Shown here: positions 7,231 to 14,219 of the stretch, one piece after another
How the letters are laid out: each line of letters starts with the position of its first letter
Position numbering within the stretch: the first letter of the stretch is position 1
From: Pseudomonadota bacterium
GTDB taxonomy: Bacteria > Pseudomonadota > Alphaproteobacteria > Rhizobiales > Hyphomicrobiaceae
NCBI GenBank assembly: GCA_023387235.1
Contig: JAEWIJ010000225.1
Coordinates: 1-21,046, forward strand
Length of the DNA: 21,046 nucleotides
Direction: 5' to 3'
Position numbers and translations under genes: made by a program
Notes under the pieces: generated by a model
The model's input: the letters and a program-made list of their open reading frames with translations, nothing else
Database searches by the model: none
Told to the model about the DNA's origin: nothing

Positions 7231-8205
7231 ATGAAGATTGATGGTTCCAGCATCCTGGTCACGGGCGGATGCGGTCTGATCGGTTCGACGACGATCGATC
7301 AGCTTCTGCGCGATTACCGCCCCGAGCGTATCGTCATTTTCGACAACCTCGTCCGCGGCAGTCTGGCGAACGTGAGCGGCGCGCTCGGCGACCCGCGCGT
7401 CAGCCTCGTCGAAGGCGACATCCGCGACGTCGATGCCGTCCATAAGGCGACGAAGGGCATGGACGCCGTCATTCATATGGCGACGCTGCGGATCACCGCT
7501 TGCGCAGCCGAGCCACGCGAGGCTCTCGGCGTGATGTGCGACGGCAGCTTCAACGTGCTCGAGGCGGCGCAGGCCGCCGGCGTGAAGAAGGTGGTGACGG
7601 CATCGACCGCGTCGATCTACGGCATGGCCGACACGTTCCCGACACGTGAGGATCACCACCCCTACAACAATCGTACGTGGTACGGCGCCAGCAAGATCTT
7701 GCTCGAGGGCCTGCTGCGCTCGTTCAACGACATGTATGGCCTGCCCTATGTCGCGTTGCGCTACTTCAATGTCTACGGCCCGCGCTTGGACATCCACGGG
7801 AAGTACACCGAGGTGCTGATCCGCTGGATGGAGCGGATCGCCGCCGGCCAGCCGCCGCTCATCTTCGGCGACGGCAATCAGACCATGGACTTCGTCTACA
7901 TCGAGGATGTGGCCCGCTCGAATGTCCTCGCGCTTGCCTCCGATGTGTCGGACGACGTCTTCAATGTCGCGAGCGGAACCGAGACGAGCCTCAATGATCT
8001 GGCCTTCGCGCTTCTGCGTGTGATGGGCTCGAACCTCAAGCCGGAGTACGGTCCCGAGCGCAAGGTGAACCCCGTGCCGCGGCGACTGGCGGATACGACG
8101 AAGGCCGAGCGCGTGCTGGGTTTCCGGGCCGAGACAGGGCTCGACGATGGTCTGCGGGCGCTCGTTGCCTGGTGGGAAGCCAATCGCGAGCAGGCTGCAG
8201 CATGA
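7231..8205 (+). CDS. NAD-dependent epimerase/dehydratase (extended SDR)
   Basis: Predicted nucleotide-sugar epimerase or dehydratase. It has 324 aa, usual for the GalE/RmlB-like superfamily. Visible are the glycine-rich TGGCGLIGS (11-19), an acidic residue after strand two in IFDNLVRG (D38), a serine/threonine block TASTASIYG (123-131) and the YGASK active-site motif (Y151, K155). RYFNVYGPR (177-185) and FGDGNQTMDFVYIEDVARS (19 residues in the C-terminal half) are typical substrate-domain signatures. GGTGGAG (7213-7219) precedes ATG 7231 by 11 bases. The stop overlaps the next aminotransferase start as ATGA, so the two are translationally coupled. A 4-keto sugar made here could be the substrate of that aminotransferase, but a simple 4-epimerase is equally possible. 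Confidence 0.88.
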   Translation: MKIDGSSILVTGGCGLIGSTTIDQLLRDYRPERIVIFDNLVRGSLANVSGALGDPRVSLVEGDIRDVDAVHKATKGMDAVIHMATLRITACAAEPREALGVMCDGSFNVLEAAQAAGVKKVVTASTASIYGMADTFPTREDHHPYNNRTWYGASKILLEGLLRSFNDMYGLPYVALRYFNVYGPRLDIHGKYTEVLIRWMERIAAGQPPLIFGDGNQTMDFVYIEDVARSNVLALASDVSDDVFNVASGTETSLNDLAFALLRVMGSNLKPEYGPERKVNPVPRRLADTTKAERVLGFRAETGLDDGLRALVAWWEANREQAAA

Positions 8206-9344
8206 TCCCGATCATCCGGCCCGTCATGGACGAACGCGAGGCCGACGCGGCGCGGCGGGCGATTCTCAGCGGCTGGACGACGCAGGGGCCGGAGGTCGCC
8301 GCCTTCGAGAAGGAGTTCGCCGAGTTCGTCGGTGCGCCCCACGCATGCGCCGTGTCGAGCTGCACCACGGCCCTGCATTTGTGCCTGCTTGCCGCTGGCG
8401 TCTCGCCCGGCGATGAGGTCATCACGGTCAGCCATTCGTTCATTGCGACCGCCAATGTCATTCGTTACTGCGGTGCGGAGCCCATCTTCGTCGATATCGA
8501 GGAGAACGGCTTCAACATCGATCCCGCCTTGATCGAGGCGGCGATCACGCCGCGCACGCGCGCCATTATCTGCGTTCATCAGCTCGGCATGCCGTGCGAT
8601 CTCGAGGCGATCCTGGCCGTGGCGCGACCGCGGTCCATCCCCGTCATCGAGGATGCGGCCTGCGCGATCGGCAGCGAGATCCTCTGGCAGGGTGCGTGGC
8701 AGAGAATTGGCCGTCCGCACGGGGACGTGGCCTGCTTCTCGTTTCATCCGCGCAAGATCATGAACACCGGCGACGGCGGCATGATCACGACCGCGAATGC
8801 CGATTGGGACAAGAAGTGCAGACTGCTGCGCCAGCACGGCATGAACGTGCCGGATACCGTCCGCCACAGCTCCTCGCAGATCGTGTTCGAAAGCTACGAC
8901 GTTCTCGGCTTCAACTACCGCATGACCGACATCCAGGCTGCGGTTGGAAGAGAGCAGCTGAAGCGCGTGCCCGAGGTGGCCGCCAGGCGCCGCCAGATCG
9001 CCGCGCGCTACAAGGAAATGCTGACCGGCAATGCCGGCCTCAAGCCGCCTGCCGAACCGGCCTTCGCGCGCACCAACTGGCAGAGCTACTGCGTGCAGCT
9101 TCCCGATGCGTGCGATCAGCGCGCAGTGATGCAGACCATGCTGGAAGCCGGCATCGCGACGCGTCGCGGTATCATGTGCAGCCACCGTGAGGCCCCGTAT
9201 TCTGAGGCGGCCCGTCGGCATTCCCTGCTGCGTTCCGAGGCCGCCCAGGATCGCTGCATTCTGCTTCCGCTCTATGTGCAGATGACGGAAGCGGAGCAGG
9301 ATCATGTCGTGAGCACATTGAAGCGGGCTTGTGAAACGACATGA
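8202..9344 (+). CDS. DegT/DnrJ/EryC1/StrS-family sugar aminotransferase (second copy)
   Basis: Predicted PLP-dependent aminotransferase for a keto-sugar nucleotide, 380 aa. Motifs: SGWTTQGPEVAAFE (23-36), SSCTTALHLCLLAAGVSPGD (52-71), VIEDAACAIGSE (148-159, D151) and CFSFHPRKIMNTGDGG (178-193), with K185 as the PLP lysine. GWTTQGP and FHPRK place it nearer the perosamine/legionaminic-type 4-aminotransferases than the first copy. An insert WQGAWQRIGRPHGD (162-175) lengthens the loop before the lysine. I chose ATG 8202 because it forms an ATGA overlap with the stop of the SDR; an upstream in-frame start at 8172 would lie deep inside that gene. Its own stop overlaps the permease start in the same way. 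The two aminotransferases are clearly different, so two amino sugars, or two amino groups on one sugar, are likely. Confidence 0.9.
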   Translation: MIPIIRPVMDEREADAARRAILSGWTTQGPEVAAFEKEFAEFVGAPHACAVSSCTTALHLCLLAAGVSPGDEVITVSHSFIATANVIRYCGAEPIFVDIEENGFNIDPALIEAAITPRTRAIICVHQLGMPCDLEAILAVARPRSIPVIEDAACAIGSEILWQGAWQRIGRPHGDVACFSFHPRKIMNTGDGGMITTANADWDKKCRLLRQHGMNVPDTVRHSSSQIVFESYDVLGFNYRMTDIQAAVGREQLKRVPEVAARRRQIAARYKEMLTGNAGLKPPAEPAFARTNWQSYCVQLPDACDQRAVMQTMLEAGIATRRGIMCSHREAPYSEAARRHSLLRSEAAQDRCILLPLYVQMTEAEQDHVVSTLKRACETT

Positions 9345-10246
9345 ATGAAACCGGACTTGAGGTCTCGCAGGACCCGACCGTGCGCCGGGCGCTGTCCGCT
9401 GCCGAGCGGGCGCGCCGGAGCGCGACGCTGCCCGTCGCGGAAATCCGCCCCGCAAGAGGGCTGTTCGACCTGCAGCTCGACGATCTCTGGCGCTACCGGG
9501 AGCTCCTCGTCGTGCTCGTCATGCGTGACGTGCAGGTGCTCTATCGGCAGGCGCTGCTCGGTGCGGCCTGGGCGATTCTTCAGCCCGTCGTTGCCGTCGT
9601 GATTTTCTCCGTCGTGTTCGGCATGTTCATTCGCATCCCGTCGGACGGCGTGCCCTATCCCTTGTTCGCGTTCGCCGCCGTCCTTCCCTGGACCTATTTC
9701 GCCGAGGCCATGAGGCGCGGCAGCTCCGGGCTGGTCACGGATGCGGAGCTTATCCGCAAGGTCTATTTTCCGCGCCTCGTCATGCCGCTCGCGTCGGTCA
9801 TCGCGCCGCTGCTCGACTTCTTCATCGCGCTCGGCGTGTTCCTCATTCTGATGCTGGGTTACGGCTACTATCCGACGGTGAATTTTTTCGCCATCGTGCC
9901 GTTCATTCTGTTGGCGGCTTCTCTTGCGCTGGCCATGGGCCTCTGGCTCGGGCCGATCAACGTCCAGTTCCGTGACGTCAAGCATACGCTGCCGTTCATC
10001 CTGCAGGTCTGGATGTATGCCTCGCCGATCATCTATCCGCTGAGCGTCGTCCCCGAGAAATGGAAATGGCTCTACAGCCTCAATCCCATGGTGGGCGTGA
10101 TCGAGGGATTCCGCTGGGCGTTGCTCGGCATAGGCAATCCTGACTTCGGCGTCATGGCGCTCAGCGCCGTGCTGATCATGGCCCTGCTGGTCAGCGGACT
10201 CGTCTTCTTCAAACGTATGGAACGCACTTTCGCGGATCTCGTATGA
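9341..10246 (+). CDS. wzm: Wzm-like polysaccharide ABC transporter permease
   Basis: Predicted ABC-2 type inner-membrane permease that exports a lipid-linked polysaccharide. It has 301 aa. After about 45 polar residues comes the amphipathic segment LDDLWRYRELLVVLVMRDV (47-65), typical of the Wzm/TagG/KpsM group. About six hydrophobic segments follow: near 72-96, 105-123, 145-173, 181-205, 215-236 and 269-290. PINVQFRDVKH (205-215) and MYASPIIYPLSVVP (225-238) are conserved family blocks. The start overlaps the previous stop by ATGA and the stop overlaps the ATPase start the same way. Its partner is the ATPase encoded next. The roughly 40 extra N-terminal residues are Arg/Ala-rich and of unknown role. 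Confidence 0.92.
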   Translation: MNETGLEVSQDPTVRRALSAAERARRSATLPVAEIRPARGLFDLQLDDLWRYRELLVVLVMRDVQVLYRQALLGAAWAILQPVVAVVIFSVVFGMFIRIPSDGVPYPLFAFAAVLPWTYFAEAMRRGSSGLVTDAELIRKVYFPRLVMPLASVIAPLLDFFIALGVFLILMLGYGYYPTVNFFAIVPFILLAASLALAMGLWLGPINVQFRDVKHTLPFILQVWMYASPIIYPLSVVPEKWKWLYSLNPMVGVIEGFRWALLGIGNPDFGVMALSAVLIMALLVSGLVFFKRMERTFADLV

Positions 10247-11499
10247 GCCAGGACATCGCAATTCGAGCGCGGGGGCTCGGCAAGCGCTACAAGCGCGGCA
10301 GTTTGCTCTCGCGGCACAATTCCTTGCGCGACGTTGTGCGCGAGAAGTTCGGCAACCTGCTGCACCCCCGCGAGGCGAAGGCCAAGGCGAGCAACGCCTT
10401 CTGGGCCCTCGAGGATGCGAGCTTCGATATCGCGCGCGGCGAGAGCGTCGGCATCATCGGACTCAACGGCGCCGGCAAGAGCACGCTCCTCAAGATCCTG
10501 TCGCAGATCACGACGCCGACCACCGGCAACGCGCGGATCGTCGGGCGCCTCGGTGCCCTGCTCGAAGTGGGTACGGGCTTCCATCGCGAGCTGACGGGGC
10601 GCGAGAACACATATCTCTATGGCGCCATCCTCGGCATGGGGCGGGCTGAGGTGTCGCGGAAGTTCGACACCATCGTCGACTTCGCCGAAATCGCCGAGTT
10701 CATCGACACGCCGGTCAAGCACTACTCGAGCGGCATGTACGTGCGCCTCGCCTTCTCGGTCGCCGCGCACCTCGATCCGGACATTCTGCTGCTCGACGAG
10801 GTCCTGGCCGTCGGAGACTATACCTTCCAGAAGAAGTGCCTCGATTTCGCGACGCAGCTCGAGCGCAACGGCGCGACCATACTCTTCGTCTCGCACAACA
10901 TGTTCAGCATAAAAAGCATGTGCGAGCGCGTCATCTATCTGAAGAAGGGGCGCGTATACTTCGACGGACCGACCGACGAAGGTCTCAAGCTCTACGCGGA
11001 AGACTGCCGCCTCGCCGTCTCGCCGTGGTTCTACACCGAGGCGGAGACGCCGCCGATCGTCGTTCGCTCCTTCGAGATCATGGATGAGAACGGGCAAGAG
11101 AAATCCGTGTTCGACCTCGGCGAGCGCATGACCGTTCGCGTGCGCTACGATATCGAGAGAGAGGTCGACGCTCCGAACTTCCTGGTCTCGCTGACGCGCT
11201 CCGACGAGGTTTTGTGCTGCAACTTCAGTTCGACGGGAGACGGCGTGAAGGTGCCGGGCACTAAAGGGCCCGGCGTCATAGAAATTCGCACGCCGCCGCT
11301 CAATCTCACATCCGACATGTACATGGTGCAGGTCACGGTGCGCGAGCGCGACTTCGGGCAATTGGTCTGCGCGCAAATCGGCACGCACATTCACGTGCGC
11401 CACCCGATCTTCACGCCCAACGGCTTCGGCGTGTTCTATTCACCCAGCGAGTGGCGTTTCAACCCGCCGGCCCTGGGCAGCCAGCAATCCAGCGCGTGA
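10243..11499 (+). CDS. wzt: Wzt-like polysaccharide ABC transporter ATPase with C-terminal extra domain
   Basis: Predicted nucleotide-binding subunit of the exporter. It has 418 aa, against about 220-250 aa for an ATPase domain alone. The N-terminal part shows Walker A GLNGAGKST (73-81), signature YSSGMYVRLAFSVAAHLDPD (161-180), Walker B ILLLDEVLAVGD (181-192) and the switch histidine in FVSHNMFSI. Residues about 268-402 form a separate beta-rich domain (IVVRSFEIMDENGQ, MTVRVRYDIE and so on) like the Wzt C-terminal domain. In characterised O8/O9a/O12 systems that domain binds the modified non-reducing end of the glycan before export. The start overlaps the permease stop by ATGA. The extra domain predicts that only chains ending in a particular group are exported; the capping group is not known here. 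Confidence 0.93.
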   Translation: MSQDIAIRARGLGKRYKRGSLLSRHNSLRDVVREKFGNLLHPREAKAKASNAFWALEDASFDIARGESVGIIGLNGAGKSTLLKILSQITTPTTGNARIVGRLGALLEVGTGFHRELTGRENTYLYGAILGMGRAEVSRKFDTIVDFAEIAEFIDTPVKHYSSGMYVRLAFSVAAHLDPDILLLDEVLAVGDYTFQKKCLDFATQLERNGATILFVSHNMFSIKSMCERVIYLKKGRVYFDGPTDEGLKLYAEDCRLAVSPWFYTEAETPPIVVRSFEIMDENGQEKSVFDLGERMTVRVRYDIEREVDAPNFLVSLTRSDEVLCCNFSSTGDGVKVPGTKGPGVIEIRTPPLNLTSDMYMVQVTVRERDFGQLVCAQIGTHIHVRHPIFTPNGFGVFYSPSEWRFNPPALGSQQSSA

Positions 11500-11512
11500 G
11501 GGGAATGCCGTC

Positions 11513-13147
11513 GTGTCTGGATCGGAGATCACCGCGCGCGCCGGCGAGGCTGCGTCCAACGATCTGGTGAACAACTTCGTGGCGTTCGATCGGCAGGTGC
11601 GCCTTGCCGAGCAGTATTACGAGCGCGGCGATCTGCATTTGTCGGCATTGAGGATCGTACTCGCGGCGCATTTCGCAGCTTCGCGCCACTGCGGGATATT
11701 CGCCAGCCCTCGCCTCGAGCGCCTCCTGCACGGCATAGGGTCCAAGGTCCCCTTCACTCCGAAGTCTGCTGCGACGCTGCGTCCGAATGGCTCGCGCGAG
11801 CGCGTGCTTCACGTCTGCACGGAAGTCTACCCCATTGGCGGCGTCACCCGAATGATCGCCCGATGGATCGCGGCGGACGGCGAACGCACGTCCTCCGTCG
11901 CTCTGACGCAGCAGAGAGGCCCGATACCCGAAAGCTTCTCCGGCGCGCTGGAAAAATCGGGCGTCACGATCCACCGTCTCAATGATCGTGTCGGCGGTCT
12001 CTTCGATTGGGTTCAGAGCCTGCGCGCGCTCGCCAGGGAGCACGACTACGTCGTTCTGCACGTTCATTGCGAGGATATCATCCCGCTGATCGCCTTTGCG
12101 GAACCTTCGGATTTCCCGCCGGTCATTCTTCTCAATCACGCCGATCATCTCTTCTGGCTGGGCCCTGGCGTCAGTCATCTGGTTGCGAGCTTGCGCGACG
12201 CCGCCGAGGAGATCGTGCTGGCTCGCAGAGGTGTCGAGCAGCGTCGGAGCTTTCTTCTCCCGACGGTCGTCGAGCCGACGGTCCGCTTGCGCTCGCGCGC
12301 CGAAGCCAAGCGGGAGCTCGGCATTCCTGAGGATCGGATTGTGCTCGTCTCCGTCGCGCGTGGTGCGAAATACCGCACGCTCGGCGACGTCTCGTTCGCG
12401 GACCGGCATGTGCCGGTGCTCCGCAAACATCCCGAGGCGACGTTGATCGTCGTTGGCGTTGGCGATCCAGCCGACTGGAATCGCGCGCGTGCCGCTGTCG
12501 ACGGCAGGATCATCTCGCTGCCGGAGATGCCGGATCCGAGGATCTATTTCGAGGCGGCGGACATCTATCTCGACTCGTATCCCTTCCCGTCATCGACTTC
12601 GATGCTGGAGGCTGTCGGTTATGGATTGCCGCCAGTGACACTCTTTGCGATCCCGGATGCCGCGCGCATCATCGGCATCAATCATATCGGTCTGCTGGGC
12701 TCCGTGACGCAGGCCAGGTCGGATGCGGAATACACCGAAGCCGTGTCGACGCTGATTGCGGATGCCGATCTGCGCGAGAAGAAGGGGCGCCACGCGCGCG
12801 AGGTGGCCGAGCGGACGATTACCGCGCCGGGCTGGTGCGAGCATCTGGAGAAGATGTACGAGCGGGCCCGCGAGCTGCCGCCGCTCGATCCGACGCCCAT
12901 ACACAACAATACCGCCATCGAAAGGCCCTATCTCGGCGAGCCGGACTGCCGCCACGCGTCGATTTATGGATCGAACGTGTCCCTTCCCGAAATCACGAAG
13001 GTGCACATGGGCATGCTTTCGGCGAGAAGCCGGCTCGCGTGCTGGAATGAGCTGCGGCAAGCCGGCGCGTTTCGAAGCAGCGCGGAGTCCGCGAAAGCAC
13101 TGCTGCCCGAGTGGCTCAAGCGCAAGATCAAGGATCGCTTGCGCTAG
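11513..13147 (+). CDS. GT-B glycosyltransferase (GT4/group 1-like) with N- and C-terminal extensions
   Basis: Predicted cytoplasmic glycosyltransferase acting on the exported glycan. It has 544 aa. About 95 residues precede the first Rossmann strand (RVLHVCTEVYPIGGVTRMIA, 97-116). The second domain starts near 260 (RAEAKRELGIPEDRIVLVSV, 262-281) and contains DSYPFPSSTSMLEAVGYGLP (354-373), the donor-phosphate/glutamate region of GT-B retaining enzymes. LLNHADHLFWLGPG (206-219) is another recognisable block. About 85 residues (460-544) follow the fold and end in a basic KRKIKDRLR tail that might touch the membrane. GTG 11513 is the start: GAGGGGA (11498-11504) is 8 bases upstream and the nearby ATG 11505 is out of frame. 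It is the last gene of the operon. Acceptor and donor are unknown. Confidence 0.85.
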   Translation: MSGSEITARAGEAASNDLVNNFVAFDRQVRLAEQYYERGDLHLSALRIVLAAHFAASRHCGIFASPRLERLLHGIGSKVPFTPKSAATLRPNGSRERVLHVCTEVYPIGGVTRMIARWIAADGERTSSVALTQQRGPIPESFSGALEKSGVTIHRLNDRVGGLFDWVQSLRALAREHDYVVLHVHCEDIIPLIAFAEPSDFPPVILLNHADHLFWLGPGVSHLVASLRDAAEEIVLARRGVEQRRSFLLPTVVEPTVRLRSRAEAKRELGIPEDRIVLVSVARGAKYRTLGDVSFADRHVPVLRKHPEATLIVVGVGDPADWNRARAAVDGRIISLPEMPDPRIYFEAADIYLDSYPFPSSTSMLEAVGYGLPPVTLFAIPDAARIIGINHIGLLGSVTQARSDAEYTEAVSTLIADADLREKKGRHAREVAERTITAPGWCEHLEKMYERARELPPLDPTPIHNNTAIERPYLGEPDCRHASIYGSNVSLPEITKVHMGMLSARSRLACWNELRQAGAFRSSAESAKALLPEWLKRKIKDRLR

Positions 13148-13155
13148 AGCGGTGC

Positions 13156-13980
13156 TCAAAGGCCGAGCGCGATCACTTGTCGCCTGAGATCGGGCGGAAG
13201 CAGCTCGCCGCGCGATGAGAATTTTCGCTCCTGCTCTTCCACGTCGGCGGAGATGTTCGTGAAGCGCTGCTGCTTGCAGAACTTCATGTGAATGTACAAG
13301 GGCTCCGGACTGCGCTCTACGTAATCCTGGAGCATGGCGAGCGACGTGTACGGCGACCAGAGCGCTTCGACGTATCCGCCCATGTTGCCGTAGAACGAGA
13401 AGCGCCGATAGAACAGGCGGGGCTCGTAGTCCTCGAACGGGCGGCCGCTAATGAAGCATTCTCTCGACTCGTGCAGGTTGATGCCGGTGTGGAACAGCAC
13501 CTGCGCGCGCGACTGTCGGAAGGCGCGGAGCGTCGGCGCGAGCGCTTCCGTCGCGACGGTGTCGCCATCCCACTTCAGAATGTAGGGGTGCGTGCAGCGG
13601 TCCCGGCACCAGTTATAGAAGTTCGGCAGAAAAGATGGCGATCGCCGTCCGGCCCGCGTCTTGGCCAGCTCGATGTGCTCCTGGCCGTACCGGGCAATGC
13701 GATGCGGGTACGAGAGGGATTTGACCTTCGCGGGATATCGGCGAGCGACATCGGAGATGATCCGCGGTGTTGCGTCCTCGCTCTGATTGTCGACGATGAC
13801 GACTTCGTCGACGAGATCGACGACCGACAGGATGGCGCGCTCGAGATATTCTTCCTCGTTCTTGACACGGAACATGGCCGAGAGGCGCTTCGGCGGGCGA
13901 CCTGCCACCGCTGCCGCGACGGGGCGTACGCCCGCAACGACCAAGGGGCGAACAATCCGCCAGGCGAGGTTATTCGGCAT
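13156..13980 (-). CDS. GT-A (family 2-like) glycosyltransferase
   Basis: Predicted inverting glycosyltransferase, 274 aa. The fold begins at LSAMFRVKNEEEYLERAI (33-50), followed by VDEVVIVDNQSEDATP (57-72), the classic nucleotide-binding start. ILKWDGDTVA (134-143) carries a D-x-D metal site (D138, D140). The C-terminal part (RPFEDYEPRLFYRRFSFYG and following) is poorly conserved. The first ~30 residues are mildly hydrophobic. CGGAG lies about 8 bases before ATG 13980, and the internal ATG at residue 36 would remove the first strand. It converges on the operon with only 8 bases between the two stop codons, so the transcripts probably overlap at their ends. It likely belongs to the same glycan locus but has its own promoter. 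Confidence 0.85.
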   Translation of the reverse strand: MPNNLAWRIVRPLVVAGVRPVAAAVAGRPPKRLSAMFRVKNEEEYLERAILSVVDLVDEVVIVDNQSEDATPRIISDVARRYPAKVKSLSYPHRIARYGQEHIELAKTRAGRRSPSFLPNFYNWCRDRCTHPYILKWDGDTVATEALAPTLRAFRQSRAQVLFHTGINLHESRECFISGRPFEDYEPRLFYRRFSFYGNMGGYVEALWSPYTSLAMLQDYVERSPEPLYIHMKFCKQQRFTNISADVEEQERKFSSRGELLPPDLRRQVIALGL

Positions 13981-14095
13981 TCGACAGGCTCCGCGGAACA
14001 GTCGGCAGGTCTATGCAATCATGTGGCCACATGCCTGTTCGCTCTCCGGCCATCATGAGAAGTGAGCTCCCGTCCATTTCATCCGATTGTCGAGG

Positions 14096-14170
14096 AGATC
14101 TCGTTACTCGGTTTTTCATTCGACAGAGTTTTGAAATTAGCATTATATATTAATAAGTTAATAGGTGGGC
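14096..14170 (-). promoter_or_regulatory. AT-rich patch, possible promoter of the GT-A gene
   Basis: Bases about 14130-14165 are mostly A and T in an otherwise GC-rich window. On the minus strand they contain TATAAT (14147 to 14142), a perfect -10 match, about 160 bases before the glycosyltransferase start. No good -35 lies at 16-18 bases. Rhizobial polysaccharide genes are often controlled by MucR/Ros proteins that bind AT-rich DNA; that link is speculation here. Confidence 0.3.
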
Positions 14171-14191
14171 GATGCCGAGGCACGCCGCTGC

Positions 14192-14219
14192 GATCAAATC
14201 TGGAGAGGCCCGTTTGATC
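14192..14219. repeat. Inverted repeat at the end of macB
   Basis: GATCAAA (14192-14198) and TTTGATC (14213-14219) are perfect inverted copies with a 14-base loop; one arm overlaps the macB stop codon (14218-14220). No T-run follows on the minus strand, so terminator function is doubtful. Confidence 0.3.

Noticed and set aside
7896..9455. 519-codon frame antisense to the SDR and second aminotransferase
   Set aside because: A shadow of GC-rich third positions; no recognisable domain and it spans the starts of two solid genes.
10072..11403. 443-codon frame antisense to the Wzt gene
   Set aside because: Low-complexity Asp/Glu/Arg/Val composition typical of antisense to GC-rich genes, and no ribosome site.
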